DNA of 64,000 nucleotides from Citromicrobium bathyomarinum (GCA_001306305.2 CP155577.1:248001-312000), one strand, 5' to 3'. Counted from the first letter of the stretch, positions 10,694 to 20,706 are shown. Made by a program: numbers and translations. The notes: a model not told the origin generated them from the letters alone.

Positions 10694-13561
10694 ATGGCCG
10701 ACAAGCAGCACCTCTATCTCGTCGACGGTTCGGCGTATATCTTCCGCGCGTATCACCGCCTGCCCCCGCTGACCAATCCGGAGGGGACACCGGTGGGCGC
10801 GGTCTATGGCTACACCACCATGCTGTGGAAGCTGGCCGAGGATCTCGACAAGGCCGAGGGGCCAACGCACCTGGCGGTGGTGCTCGACAAGTCGAGCCAG
10901 AGCTTCCGCAACGAGATTTACGACCAGTACAAGGCCAACCGGCCCGATCCGCCGGAAGACCTCGTCCCGCAATTTCCTCTGATCCGCGACGCCACCCGCG
11001 CGTTCAGCCTGCCGATGATCGAGGAACCCGGCGTCGAGGCGGACGACATGATCGCCTCCTACGCCCGCGCCGCGGCAGCGCAGGGCTGGGACGTCACCAT
11101 CGTCTCGTCCGACAAGGACCTGATGCAGCTGGTCGGCACCAGCGAGCAGGGCGGCACGATCGATATGCTCGATACGATGAAGAGCGCGCGGATCGGCCCC
11201 GCCGAGGTCGAAGAGAAGTTCGGCGTCGCGCCCGAACTGGTGGGCGACGTCCTCGCGCTGATGGGCGATTCGGTCGACAACATCCCCGGCATTTTCGGAG
11301 TCGGCCCCAAGACCGCGACCAAGCTGATCCAGGATCACGGATCGCTCACCGCCGCGCTCGACGCGGCTCCCGAGATGAAGAAGAGCAAGCTCAAGGAACG
11401 CCTGCTCGAACATCGGGCCGATGCCGAACTCAGCCGCATTCTGGTCACGCTGAAGGAAGATTGCGAGCTGCCGATCGCGATCGACGATATGAAGCTGGGC
11501 AAGATCCCGCCCGAACCGCTCGCCGCCTTCCTCACCCAACACGGCTTCGGCAGCCTGCTGAGGCGGCTGGAGGGCGGAAATGGCGGCCCCGGCCCGAAGA
11601 CCCAGCTGCACCCCGCCAAGCCGCAGAACCCGGGCGAGGCGCATGCGCCGCAGGGCAACAGCCAGCCGCTGTCCGAGATGCCCGCGATCGACCGCAGCGC
11701 CTACGAGTGCGTGCAGAGTGTAGAGCAGCTCGACGAATGGATCGAGAAGGCCTTCGCCGCGCGGCTGGTGGCGGTCGATACCGAAACCAGCGCGCTCGAC
11801 GCGATGCAGGCGGATCTGGTCGGCGTCAGCCTCGCCATCGGGCCCAACCAGGCCTGCTACATCCCGCTGGGCCATTTCAACGAAGGCGGCGGCGGGGACG
11901 ACATGTTCGCCGAGAAGCCGCAGCAGATCGAGACCGAAGTGGCGCTCGCGAAGCTCAAGCCGCTGCTCGAAAGCGATGCGGTCGTCAAGGTCGGGCAGAA
12001 CATCAAGTACGATCTCAACGTGCTCGCTCGGCATGGCATCGCGGTGGCGCCGATCGAAGACACGATGATCGTCAGCTTCGCGCTGGATGCAGGGCGCTCG
12101 CAGGACGGCATCGGCGGCGGCCACGGGATGGACGAGCTGGCGCAGCGCCATCTCGGCCATACCTGCCTGACCTTCAAGGAAATCTGCGGCACCGGCAAGA
12201 AGGCGATCCCCTTCGGCGAAGTGCCGATCGATCGCGCGACCGAATACGCGGCGGAAGATGCCGACGTCACCTCGCGGCTCTACACGCACCTCAAACCGCG
12301 GCTGGCGGTCGAGGGCGGCACACGCATCTACGAGCGGGTCGATCGCCCGCTGATCCCGGTGGTCGCCGGGATGGAGCGGCACGGGATCAAGGTCGACCGC
12401 CAGCAGCTCGCCGCTCTGTCGGAGCGGTTTGCGCGGGAAACCGCCCGTCTCGAAGGCGAGATCCATGAAATCGCCGGGCAGGAATTCACCGTCGGCAGCC
12501 CCAAGCAGCTGGGCGACATCCTGTTCGATAAGATGGGGTACAAGGGCGGCAAGAAGGGCAAGAGCGGGCAATACTCGACCGACCAGTCCGTTCTGGAGAA
12601 GCTGGACGCGACCGGCGCGCCGATCGCCACGAAAGTTCTCGAATGGCGCCAGCTCGCCAAACTCAAGTCGACCTATACCGACGCGTTGCAGCAGGCGATC
12701 AACCCGAAAACCAACCGCGTGCACACCAGCTACAGCCTAGTCGGCGCGCAGACCGGCCGCCTGTCGAGCACCGATCCCAACCTGCAAAACATTCCGATCC
12801 GCACCGAGATCGGCCGCGAGATCCGGCAGGCCTTCGTCGCCGACGAGGGCAACGTGCTGCTCGCCGCCGACTATTCGCAGATCGAACTGCGGCTGGCCGC
12901 GCACATGGCCGATGTGGCCCCCTTGCGTGAAGCCTTTGCCGCGGGCGAGGATATCCACGCGCGCACCGCGCAGGAGATGTTCGGCAGCGTCGACCGCGAT
13001 ACCCGGGCGCGCGCCAAGACGATCAACTTCGCGATCCTCTACGGCATTTCGCGCTGGGGCCTCGCCGGGCGGCTGGGGATCGAGGCGGACGAGGCGCAGG
13101 ACCTGATCGACATCTACTTCGCCCGCTTTCCCGGCATCCAGCGCTATATCGTCAACACGATGGAGACCGTGCGCGAGTGCGGCTATTCGCAAACCCTGTT
13201 CGGCCGCAAAACGTGGTTCCCGCGGATCAATTCCAAGAACCAGGCGGAACGGCAGGGGAGCGAGCGTGCCGCGGTCAACGCGCCGATCCAGGGCACCAGT
13301 GCGGACATCATCAAGCGCGCCATGGCCCGCATGGGTCCCGCGCTCGCCGAAGCGGGCCTGAAGCCCGATGCGCCCGACGGGGTGCGGATGCTGCTGCAGG
13401 TGCATGACGAACTGGTGTTCGAAATGCCCGAAGGACTGGTCGAGCAGGCCAAACCGGTCATCCGGTCGGTCATGGCCGACGCCGCCGGCCCGGCGGTCGA
13501 GCTCAGCGTGCCGCTGGGGGTCGAGATCGGCACCGGGAAAAACTGGGACGACGCGCATTGA
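10694..13561 (+). CDS. polA: DNA polymerase I
   Basis: A 955-residue protein with all three domains. The 5'-3' exonuclease spans residues 1 to about 300 (LVDGSAYIFRAYH, GVGPKTA helix-hairpin-helix). A proofreading-type 3'-5' exonuclease follows at about 350-540 with the VAVDTETSALD acidic motif and a conserved D in YAAEDADVT. The family A polymerase from about 560 has motif A DYSQIELR, motif B RAKTINFAILYG and motif C LQVHDELVFE. It removes RNA primers and fills repair gaps. A strong GGGAGG ribosome binding site precedes the start. The stop overlaps the start of the following histidine kinase gene. Confidence 0.97.
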   Translation: MADKQHLYLVDGSAYIFRAYHRLPPLTNPEGTPVGAVYGYTTMLWKLAEDLDKAEGPTHLAVVLDKSSQSFRNEIYDQYKANRPDPPEDLVPQFPLIRDATRAFSLPMIEEPGVEADDMIASYARAAAAQGWDVTIVSSDKDLMQLVGTSEQGGTIDMLDTMKSARIGPAEVEEKFGVAPELVGDVLALMGDSVDNIPGIFGVGPKTATKLIQDHGSLTAALDAAPEMKKSKLKERLLEHRADAELSRILVTLKEDCELPIAIDDMKLGKIPPEPLAAFLTQHGFGSLLRRLEGGNGGPGPKTQLHPAKPQNPGEAHAPQGNSQPLSEMPAIDRSAYECVQSVEQLDEWIEKAFAARLVAVDTETSALDAMQADLVGVSLAIGPNQACYIPLGHFNEGGGGDDMFAEKPQQIETEVALAKLKPLLESDAVVKVGQNIKYDLNVLARHGIAVAPIEDTMIVSFALDAGRSQDGIGGGHGMDELAQRHLGHTCLTFKEICGTGKKAIPFGEVPIDRATEYAAEDADVTSRLYTHLKPRLAVEGGTRIYERVDRPLIPVVAGMERHGIKVDRQQLAALSERFARETARLEGEIHEIAGQEFTVGSPKQLGDILFDKMGYKGGKKGKSGQYSTDQSVLEKLDATGAPIATKVLEWRQLAKLKSTYTDALQQAINPKTNRVHTSYSLVGAQTGRLSSTDPNLQNIPIRTEIGREIRQAFVADEGNVLLAADYSQIELRLAAHMADVAPLREAFAAGEDIHARTAQEMFGSVDRDTRARAKTINFAILYGISRWGLAGRLGIEADEAQDLIDIYFARFPGIQRYIVNTMETVRECGYSQTLFGRKTWFPRINSKNQAERQGSERAAVNAPIQGTSADIIKRAMARMGPALAEAGLKPDAPDGVRMLLQVHDELVFEMPEGLVEQAKPVIRSVMADAAGPAVELSVPLGVEIGTGKNWDDAH

Positions 13562-14907
13562 CCGGGTCGTCCCCCTCATCATCCCGGGTCGCGCTCTTTC
13601 GCGTGTTTATCCGCCGGTGGTTCAACTGGCTGGTGCTGGGCGCAATGGCGGGCGCGATCCTGGGCGCGGTGCTGCTGCTGCTGTCGACGGGCGCGGCCGA
13701 GCGTGCCGAGCGCAATCAGGTCGAGCGGCTGGGCGACGTGCTGCTGATGCTCGACCGGATCGAACGCGCCGCCCTGTCCGCCGAAAGCGCGCAGCGCGGT
13801 TATTACATCACGCTCGATACGCGCTATCTCAAGCCTTACCGGACCTCGCGGCGCGATGCCGAGACGGCGATGGAGAGGCTCGCACGGTCGATCAACACCC
13901 GGATGACCGACGAACAGCGTGCCGAGTTCGTCGCGATCGAGGATGCCCTGAACGACAAGTTCGCCGAGCTCGACCAGACCATCGGGCAGGTCGAACGCGG
14001 CCAGCTGCGCGACGCGCGACGCCAGATCCTTGAGGGTGAGGGCTATGATGCGATGCAGCGCCTGACCGCCGCGATCGACCGGCTGGCGCAGATCGAGAAC
14101 CGTCTGCTGGATGAACAGAGCGCGCGTGCTCAGGCCGCCGAAGCGCGCATCCTGCCGCTGCTGGGCCTGCTGCTGCTGCTGCTGGTGAGCGCGATCGTGC
14201 TCGGCGCGGTGCTGGTCGCACGGACCGCGCAAGCCGAGACCGAGGCGGCGCAGGCGCGCGAGCTGGAGGTTGCGCGCGACCGGGCGAACCTGCTGGCGCA
14301 GGAGCTCAACCACCGGGTCAAGAACCTGTTCGCGATGGTCCTCGCGATCATCCAGATGAGCGCGCGCGAAGCGAGTGATGTGACTGCCTACAAGGACCGG
14401 ATCAGCGCACGGATCCACGCGCTGCTGACCGCGCACGAGGTCACGCAGGGCCACGGCACCGCCGCCGACCGGCTCAACCGGCAGGGCGGCGCATCGCTGC
14501 GCGCGCTGGTAGAGGCGACCGTCGAGCCGCACGTGTCGCAGGACAAGCGGCTGGTGCTGGAAGGCGATGATGTCGCAATCGACCGGGTGCAGGTCACCCC
14601 GCTGGGGCTGGTGCTGCACGAGCTGGCGACCAATGCGGTGAAATATGGCTGCTGGCGTGATGCCGGCGAGCTGACCGTGCGCTGGACGCGCAAGGGCAAC
14701 CTGCTCCATCTCGACTGGCAGGAGGACTGGGATACGGCAGACCAGCAGGAAGGTGAACAGCCCGCGCAGAGCCAGGGCGGCTTCGGCAGCACGCTGATGA
14801 TCGGGGCCGCACGCCAGATGGGCGGCGAGATCGAGCGGACCTTCGGCCCGCGCGGCGTTACGGTCAGCATCGCGTTTCCCGCGCAGCCCGGCAAAGCGGC
14901 GGCCTGA
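13558..14907 (+). CDS. HWE-family sensor histidine kinase with CHASE3-like sensor
   Basis: A 449-residue membrane protein. TM1 (about 22-44) is followed by an extracytoplasmic helical region containing AESAQRGYYITLDTRYLKPY, typical of CHASE3, then TM2 (about 195-220) and an HWE/HisKA_2 kinase core. That core has the phospho-acceptor block ELNHRVKNLFAMV and the ATPase motif HELATNAVKYG. The signal is unknown. The start is TTG at 13558 overlapping the polA stop; a GTG 15 codons later is possible. The tight packing suggests transcription with polA and with the MscS gene 3 bp downstream. Confidence 0.85.
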   Translation: MTGSSPSSSRVALFRVFIRRWFNWLVLGAMAGAILGAVLLLLSTGAAERAERNQVERLGDVLLMLDRIERAALSAESAQRGYYITLDTRYLKPYRTSRRDAETAMERLARSINTRMTDEQRAEFVAIEDALNDKFAELDQTIGQVERGQLRDARRQILEGEGYDAMQRLTAAIDRLAQIENRLLDEQSARAQAAEARILPLLGLLLLLLVSAIVLGAVLVARTAQAETEAAQARELEVARDRANLLAQELNHRVKNLFAMVLAIIQMSAREASDVTAYKDRISARIHALLTAHEVTQGHGTAADRLNRQGGASLRALVEATVEPHVSQDKRLVLEGDDVAIDRVQVTPLGLVLHELATNAVKYGCWRDAGELTVRWTRKGNLLHLDWQEDWDTADQQEGEQPAQSQGGFGSTLMIGAARQMGGEIERTFGPRGVTVSIAFPAQPGKAAA

Positions 14908-14910
14908 CCG

Positions 14911-15999
14911 ATGTCGATCCTTGTCTCCATCGCCATGCCCGACCTGCGCAGCTGGGCGGTGCCGGTCGAAGACATCGCCATCGCTGCGGCCATCCTCGGC
15001 GTGTGCGTGATCGTCGCGGTGGCGGCCCATCGGCTCGCCTTCGGCATCATCCGCAAGGCGACCGCGCATGGTCCGGCGCGCCACGGCCAGCCGGTGGTCG
15101 AGGCGATCCGCGCACCGGCGCTATGGCTGGCCGTGACCATCGCGATATCTGCGGCGGCGGAGCGGGCCGACGTGATCCGCCCGGCGTGGGATGCGCTGTC
15201 GGATTTCGTCGCGCCGGTGATCCTGGGCTGGCTGGTGCTGGCCTTCGTGACCGGCTGGGCCACCGCGCACGAACGGCGGATGGAACGCCGGCTCGACCCG
15301 ATCCACATGCGCAGCCGCAAGACGCGGATCGAGATTTTCCGCCGCACCGCGTCGAGCCTGATCATCGTCATCACCATCGCGCTGGTGCTGGTGAACATCC
15401 CCGGCGTGCGGCAGGTCGGCGTCACACTGATGGCCTCGGCCGGCCTCGCCGCGCTGGCGATCGGTGCCGCCGCGCAGCCGGCGCTCAAATCCCTCATCGC
15501 CGGCATCCAGATGGCGCTGACCGAACCGATCCGGATCGGCGACATGGTGGTGGTCGACGGGGTGACCGGCCGGGTCGAGGAAATCCGCATGACCTTCGTC
15601 ATGGTCCGCGTGTGGGACGAGCGCGTGCTGGTGGTGCCGACAGGCAAGTTCTTCGAGGAGAGCTTCGAGAACTGGTCACGCTCCGCCGACCGGCTGACCG
15701 GCGTCGTAATGCTGCACCTCGATCCGATCGCGGATGTCGCGCCGATCCGGCAGGCATTTCTCGATTTCCTGAAGGATCATCCGCAGTGGGACGAGCGCGA
15801 TGCCGCCGCGCTGGTGACCGACGCCTACCCAGAAAGCATCGCGCTGCGTCTGTCGATGACCGGGGCGACGATCGGCGATGTGTGGGATCTGCGCTGCGCG
15901 GTGCGTGAATACATGCTGCAATGGCTGCGCGAGAACCAGCCGGTCGCACTGATCCGCCACCGGCTGGAGGTCGAGGCCGCGAACGAACGGGGCGGCTAG
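14911..15999 (+). CDS. MscS-family mechanosensitive ion channel
   Basis: A 362-residue membrane protein with four or five hydrophobic segments. It has an MscS-like pore helix region (ASAGLAALAIGAAAQPALKS split at the helix kink, about residue 170-190) and a beta domain with EPIRIGDMVVVDG and RVLVVPTGKFFEESFENWSR. It starts three bases after the histidine kinase stop, so the two may be translated together. Subtype and gating are unknown. Confidence 0.86.
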   Translation: MSILVSIAMPDLRSWAVPVEDIAIAAAILGVCVIVAVAAHRLAFGIIRKATAHGPARHGQPVVEAIRAPALWLAVTIAISAAAERADVIRPAWDALSDFVAPVILGWLVLAFVTGWATAHERRMERRLDPIHMRSRKTRIEIFRRTASSLIIVITIALVLVNIPGVRQVGVTLMASAGLAALAIGAAAQPALKSLIAGIQMALTEPIRIGDMVVVDGVTGRVEEIRMTFVMVRVWDERVLVVPTGKFFEESFENWSRSADRLTGVVMLHLDPIADVAPIRQAFLDFLKDHPQWDERDAAALVTDAYPESIALRLSMTGATIGDVWDLRCAVREYMLQWLRENQPVALIRHRLEVEAANERGG

Positions 16000-16076
16000 A
16001 CGCGCGTTCACTGTCCCGTCACATCTTCGGCCTAAATTGGCGAAAGCCCTTACAAACCAGCCAGTTGGGATCACCC

Positions 16077-17216
16077 ATGATCGCACGTCGCAGCTTCCTT
16101 GCCACCACCGCTGCGATGGGGGCGGTTGCGCTCTCCCCAGCCCGGCTGCTGGCCCAATCGAACACCATCACCATTCCCATCCGGCTGACCGACAAGCGCG
16201 TGCTGATCGACTGCCTGCTCAACGGGCAGGGGCCGTGGCCGCTGGTCGTCGATACCGGAGGGTCGGTCGGCCTGATGGAGCAGGCGATGGTGGATCGGCT
16301 GGGCCTCAAGACAGTGGGCAAGAGCCCGCTCGGCCTGATTGGCGCGCACCGGGTGTACGATATGGTGCTGGTGGACGAGCTTTCGCTGGGCGGCGTGGTG
16401 CGCCAGGCCGGCGCGCTTTTCGCCGCGACCGACCACGTCAATTTCATTGAGGATGCAGTCGGATCGCTCGCCGCCGGGGTGGTCACCACCATGGACAGCG
16501 AACTGGATTTCGGTGCGTCGCAATTGCGGCTCTATCCCTCCGGAGCGCCCGACCGCAGCGGCTGGACCCGGGTCGAAGATGCCTTCGTGCTGGAAGGCAA
16601 CCGCTATGGCTCCAGCTGGATGTTCGCGCCGGTCACCATCGGGGGCCAAGCCTTCCCCATCGGCCTCGACACCGGCTCGCCGACCGAATTGCGGTTGAGC
16701 GGCGAGGCTCTGGAGAAAAGCGGCTTGTGGGATTCGCCCCGCTGGACACCCGGATCGCCCGACGGGAAAGCCCGCATTGTGCGGTTACCCGAGGTCGGAT
16801 TTGGCGGCACGGTCCTGACCGGGCTGATCGCAACGCTCACACCCAAAAGCCCGTGGACGTATTTCGAACACGGACTGGTCGGCCTGCCAATCCTGCGCCG
16901 GTTCGATATCGCCACCCGGCCGGCGACGAAAGAGCTGTTCCTGCGCCGCAACACCCTGCCCGCACCCGCACCGGAGTATAACCGGGCGGGCATGTGGATC
17001 GATCGAGCCGGCAAGGACGTAAAGGTGGCGGTGGTCGGCCCCGGCAGCCCTGCGGCGGTCGCGGGGATCGTGCCGGGAGACCGGCTGGTCGGGGCCGATT
17101 TCCAGGGTCTGATCGCAGCCATGCAGGGGCCCGCCGGAACGGTCCTGCCGCTGGAGGTCAGGCCGAAGACGGGCGGCACCCGCCGGATCGACCTGACCCT
17201 CGCTGACTTTCTCTAG
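16077..17216 (+). CDS. Secreted pepsin/retropepsin-like aspartyl protease with C-terminal PDZ-like domain
   Basis: A 379-residue protein with a twin-arginine-like signal (ARRSFLATT at residues 3-11) and cleavage near LLAQS. Two aspartyl protease signatures are visible, D59-T-G-G and D198-T-G-S, giving a bilobal single-chain arrangement. A PDZ-like region follows near residues 310-375 (VVGPGSPAAVAGIVPGDRLVG split as usual). The family is periplasmic in Sphingomonadales and of unknown substrate. The start at 16077 is chosen because the signal peptide begins there. It is convergent with the CDC48-like gene, with a short GC-rich hairpin (17218-17239, no T-run) between them. Confidence 0.8.
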   Translation: MIARRSFLATTAAMGAVALSPARLLAQSNTITIPIRLTDKRVLIDCLLNGQGPWPLVVDTGGSVGLMEQAMVDRLGLKTVGKSPLGLIGAHRVYDMVLVDELSLGGVVRQAGALFAATDHVNFIEDAVGSLAAGVVTTMDSELDFGASQLRLYPSGAPDRSGWTRVEDAFVLEGNRYGSSWMFAPVTIGGQAFPIGLDTGSPTELRLSGEALEKSGLWDSPRWTPGSPDGKARIVRLPEVGFGGTVLTGLIATLTPKSPWTYFEHGLVGLPILRRFDIATRPATKELFLRRNTLPAPAPEYNRAGMWIDRAGKDVKVAVVGPGSPAAVAGIVPGDRLVGADFQGLIAAMQGPAGTVLPLEVRPKTGGTRRIDLTLADFL

Positions 17217-17240
17217 CCGCCGGGCGTATTCCCCCGGCGA

Positions 17241-19550
17241 TCAGTCGCCGTGCTTAGATTGGCGGGTCGATTCCACCATGCCTTCGGTGATGAAGCCGAT
17301 CGGCATGGGCTCCGCCGCGCGCTTCTTCAGCTCGCCGCGCATCTTCCTGTATTCGTCCTCCATCTTGGCGGTGACCGACGCGCGGCTGTCCTTCAGCGCC
17401 TCGGTGAAGTCGGCCATGGTGACCTCCTGCACGTCCGCGCCCGCACGATGCAGCGCGACCAGCCCGGCGCGGCGGACCACGTCCTCCAGATCGGCCCCGG
17501 TGAAACGCTCGGTGTCCTCGGCGATCTTCGACAGGCTGACATCGTCGGCCAGCGGCATGTTGCCGGTATGGATGCCGAGGATCTGCTCGCGCCCCTTCAC
17601 ATCGGGCGTGCCGACGTAGACCAGCTCGTCGAACCGGCCGGGCCGCAGCAATGCAGGATCGACCAGCGTGGGGCGGTTGGTCGCCCCGATCACCACGACA
17701 GACTGAAGCTCTTCCAGCCCGTCCATCTCGGCAAGGATCGTGTTCACCACTCGCCCGGTCACCTGCGGTTCCATGCTGCCTGACCCGCGCGCAGGGACCA
17801 GAGAGTCGATCTCGTCGATGAAGATCACACACGGGGAGACCGCACGCGCACGGCGGAACATCTTGGCGATCTGCTGCTCGCTCTCGCCGTACCATTTGGA
17901 CAGCAGGTCGGAGCTCTTCATCGAGATGAAGTTGGCATCGGCCTCCTTCGCGACCGCCTTGGCCAGCTGGGTCTTGCCGGTGCCCGGCGGGCCATAGAGC
18001 AGGAAGCCCTTGGCCGCGCGGATGCCGAGGCGGTGGAACGCCTCGCGGTTCTTGATCGGAAGCTCGATCCCTTCCTTCAGCTTCTCGATCGCGTCGTCGA
18101 TCCCGCCCAGATCGCTCCAGCTGACATCGGGCACCTGGACCATCACCTCGCGCATCGCGGAAGGCTGGACGCGCTTGAGCGCGGACAGGAAATCGTCGCG
18201 CCCGACATGCAGGCCTTCGAGCACTTCGGGAGGAATCGTCTGCGCATCGAGGTCGATCTGCGGCATGATCCGGCGGACCGCGTCGATCGCCGCCTCGCGC
18301 GCAAGCGCGGCGATATCCGCGCCGACGAAGCCGTGGGTGACGCGCGCCAGCTCCTTGAGGTCGACGCCCTCGCCCAGCGGCATCCCGCGGGTGTGAATGG
18401 CGAGGATTTCGCGCCGCCCGGTCTCGTCCGGCACGCCGATCACGATTTCGCGGTCGAACCGGCCCGGACGGCGCAGCGCCTCGTCGATCGCATCGGGACG
18501 GTTGGTCGCCGCGATGACCACGATATTGGCCCGCGACTCAAGCCCGTCCATCAGCGTGAGCAGCTGCGCGACGAGGCGCTTTTCCGCCTCGCCCGGCACG
18601 CTGTCGCGCTTGGGAGCAATCGAGTCGATCTCATCGATGAAGATGATCGCGGGGGCCGCCTGGTTGGCGTTCTCGAACACCTCGCGCAGGCGCTTTTCCG
18701 ATTCGCCGTAGCCCGAACCCATGATCTCGGGCCCGTTGATGGCGAAGAACTCGGCATCGCTTTCATTGGCGACGGCCTGCGCCAGCCGCGTCTTGCCGGT
18801 CCCGGGCGGGCCATGCAGCAGCACGCCCTTGGGCGGATCGACACCCAGCCGGGTGAACAGCTCCGGATAGCGCAGCGGCAGCTCCACCATTTCGCGCAGC
18901 TGCTGGATCGTCTCCGAAATCCCGCCGACATCGTCGTAGTTGACCACGGAGCGGCCCGCCTTGGGCTCTTCGAAATCGGGCCGCAGCTCGATCTCGGTAT
19001 TCTCGTCGATATGGACGATGCCCTTGGGCGCGGTGCTGATCACGCGCAGGCGGATCTGGGTGAGCGCATAGGCGGGCGCGTTGAACATGCGCTGCACTTC
19101 GGGCGGCATGTTCTGGACCGGCTGCTGCCCGGTGGTGGCGACCAGATCGCCGCTGACGATCGGCTTGCGGAAGAAGTTGCGCTTGAGCGCCTGGGTCGGC
19201 CCTTGCAGCCGCATCTCGCGGCTTGCGGGCGCGAACACCACGCGGGTCGCGGGGCGCGATTGCGCGGCCTCGATCTTCACGTGCTCGCCCGATCCGACCT
19301 CGGCATTGGCGCGCTGCAGACCGTCGAGGCGGACGACCGCAAGCGCCTGATCCTCGTCATGCGCGGCGATCACGATCGCGGCGGTCGAGCGCTTGCCCGA
19401 CAGCTGAACCACGTCGCCCTCGGTCACGCCGAGCGTCTGCATCGCGCTGCGCGGCAGGCGTGCAACGCCGCGGCCGCTCTCTTCCTGGCGGGCCGCAGCC
19501 ACCTGAAGGCGGACGATTCTTTCTTCGGTGGCGGTTTCGCTGTCGGCCAT
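17241..19550 (-). CDS. CDC48/p97-type AAA+ ATPase
   Basis: A 769-residue protein with the full CDC48 layout. The N domain (residues 1 to about 190) includes a double-psi barrel part near [21 protein letters not shown]. The D1 AAA module has GPPGTGKT and [11 protein letters not shown]. The D2 module has a second GPPGTGKT and [11 protein letters not shown]. The second-region-of-homology arginines are present in RPGRFDREI and RPGRFDELV. In eukaryotes and archaea this unfoldase extracts proteins from complexes. Bacterial versions are scattered, and their role is undetermined. It is a monocistronic minus-strand gene convergent with the aspartyl protease. Confidence 0.93.
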   Translation of the reverse strand: MADSETATEERIVRLQVAAARQEESGRGVARLPRSAMQTLGVTEGDVVQLSGKRSTAAIVIAAHDEDQALAVVRLDGLQRANAEVGSGEHVKIEAAQSRPATRVVFAPASREMRLQGPTQALKRNFFRKPIVSGDLVATTGQQPVQNMPPEVQRMFNAPAYALTQIRLRVISTAPKGIVHIDENTEIELRPDFEEPKAGRSVVNYDDVGGISETIQQLREMVELPLRYPELFTRLGVDPPKGVLLHGPPGTGKTRLAQAVANESDAEFFAINGPEIMGSGYGESEKRLREVFENANQAAPAIIFIDEIDSIAPKRDSVPGEAEKRLVAQLLTLMDGLESRANIVVIAATNRPDAIDEALRRPGRFDREIVIGVPDETGRREILAIHTRGMPLGEGVDLKELARVTHGFVGADIAALAREAAIDAVRRIMPQIDLDAQTIPPEVLEGLHVGRDDFLSALKRVQPSAMREVMVQVPDVSWSDLGGIDDAIEKLKEGIELPIKNREAFHRLGIRAAKGFLLYGPPGTGKTQLAKAVAKEADANFISMKSSDLLSKWYGESEQQIAKMFRRARAVSPCVIFIDEIDSLVPARGSGSMEPQVTGRVVNTILAEMDGLEELQSVVVIGATNRPTLVDPALLRPGRFDELVYVGTPDVKGREQILGIHTGNMPLADDVSLSKIAEDTERFTGADLEDVVRRAGLVALHRAGADVQEVTMADFTEALKDSRASVTAKMEDEYRKMRGELKKRAAEPMPIGFITEGMVESTRQSKHGD

Positions 19551-19694
19551 GTGTGCGGTTTCTCCCGGTTGTCGCCCATATCGGGGGGTATGGCGACCCT
19601 ACATAAGTTGCGCTGCGGCTTATGGAATGGGCGAGCACGCGCTTGGGTCCGCACGACGCTGCGATTCGGCAGGCCGCGGCGGATTGCAGGCAAG

Positions 19695-19768
19695 AAAAAA
19701 CCCGGCTGGCGAACCAGCCGGGTATGAAGTTTGGGAGAGGATGCCTGAAAGGCTCCATTGTTCTGCCG
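19695..19768 (-). ncRNA. Candidate small RNA ending in an intrinsic terminator
   Basis: On the minus strand a stem CCCGGCTGG (19714-19722) pairs perfectly with CCAGCCGGG (19701-19709) across a four-base loop. It is followed by six T (19700-19695), so it is a clear terminator. No protein gene on this strand leads into it. TATACT, a good -10 box, sits at 19780-19775 and would start a transcript near 19768. The 74-nt RNA would contain a 5' hairpin (GCCT-TTC-AGGC core, 19748-19758), an unpaired CCTCTCCC stretch able to pair with Shine-Dalgarno sequences, and the terminator. That layout is typical of alphaproteobacterial trans-acting sRNAs. The -35 region is poor. No Rfam identity is claimed. Confidence 0.45.
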
Positions 19769-19780
19769 CAACGCAGTATA

Positions 19781-19825
19781 TTTCGCAAGTGCGAAAAAGA
19801 CATCGGGCATTGCAAAAGTTGCAAT
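19781..19825. promoter_or_regulatory. Two perfect inverted repeats upstream of the candidate sRNA
   Basis: TTTCGCA-AG-TGCGAAA (19781-19796) abuts the -10 box of the candidate minus-strand promoter. ATTGCAA-AAG-TTGCAAT (19809-19825) lies 12 bp further. Both are perfect seven-base dyads in an AT-rich island between the cdc48-like gene and scoA (gap 19551-19979). They look like operators, but the binding proteins are unknown. Confidence 0.4.
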
Positions 19826-19979
19826 TCTCTTATGGTACTGATTTTAGGTCATTTTCATCTTCTCACGCCCGTTTCCGCCCTGCTGCGCCGCACCATTTTG
19901 CGTTTTGCGCACGGGATGACAAGGCACGCGCGAAGCCTTAAACCCTCCCCAAGCCTCACCCCAGACCTGCCGGAGTCCC

Positions 19980-20693
19980 ATGCAGAAACTCTACCCCGAT
20001 GCCGCCGCCGCACTCGACGGCGTGCTCAAGGACGACATGCTGATCGCCAGCGGAGGTTTCGGCCTTTGCGGCATCCCCGAAAGACTGCTCGACGCGATTC
20101 GCGACAGCGGGGTGAAGAACCTCACCTTCGCCAGCAACAATGCCGGGATCGATAATGAAGGGATCGGCAAGCTGCTGCGCACCAAGCAGGTGAAGAAGAT
20201 GATCAGCAGCTATGTGGGCGAAAACAAGGAGTTCGAACGCCAGTTCCTCTCCGGCGAGCTCGAGGTCGAGTTCTGCCCTCAGGGCACGCTGGCTGAGCGG
20301 ATGCGCGCAGGCGGCGCAGGCATTCCGGGCTTCTACACCAAGACCGGCGTCGGCACCCAGGTGGCCGAAGGCAAGGAGGTGAAGCAGTTCGACCGTGGCG
20401 AAGGGCCGGAGGATTACATTCTCGAACACGGGATCTTCGCCGACCTCGCCATCGTGAAAGCGTGGAAGGCGGACGAGACGGGCAATGTCGTGTTCCGCAA
20501 GACCGCGCGCAATTTCAACGTGCCCGCCGCCACCTGCGGCAAGGTGTGCGTGGTCGAGGTTGAGGAAATCGTGCCGACCGGCTCGCTCGATCCCGATTGC
20601 ATCCACCTGCCCGGCGTGTTCGTGCAGCGGATGATCGTGGGCGCGCCCTACGACAAGAAGATCGAATTCCGCACCGTGCGCGAGGCGGCCTGA
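19980..20693 (+). CDS. scoA: 3-oxoacid CoA-transferase subunit A (SCOT alpha)
   Basis: A 237-residue class I CoA-transferase alpha subunit, with the CoA-binding block SGGFGLCGIPE near residue 22 and the GTLAERMRAGGAGIPGFYT region (split here by the family loop). With ScoB it moves CoA from succinyl-CoA to acetoacetate in ketone body and short-chain fatty acid use. Subunit B is encoded 968 bp downstream, with a lipoprotein gene inserted between them. Confidence 0.95.
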   Translation: MQKLYPDAAAALDGVLKDDMLIASGGFGLCGIPERLLDAIRDSGVKNLTFASNNAGIDNEGIGKLLRTKQVKKMISSYVGENKEFERQFLSGELEVEFCPQGTLAERMRAGGAGIPGFYTKTGVGTQVAEGKEVKQFDRGEGPEDYILEHGIFADLAIVKAWKADETGNVVFRKTARNFNVPAATCGKVCVVEVEEIVPTGSLDPDCIHLPGVFVQRMIVGAPYDKKIEFRTVREAA

Positions 20694-20706
20694 CCGCCTC
20701 ACTGCG

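Noticed and set aside
10025..12724. 899-codon minus-strand frame opposite polA
   Set aside because: Composition is typical of an antisense shadow (runs of Ala, Arg, His, Asp), it crosses the beta-lactamase terminator and the lipoprotein gene, and no domain is recognisable.
17218..17239. Intrinsic terminator between the aspartyl protease and CDC48-like genes
   Set aside because: CGCCGGG/CCCGGCG can pair, but there is no T-run on either side, so it was mentioned only as a hairpin.
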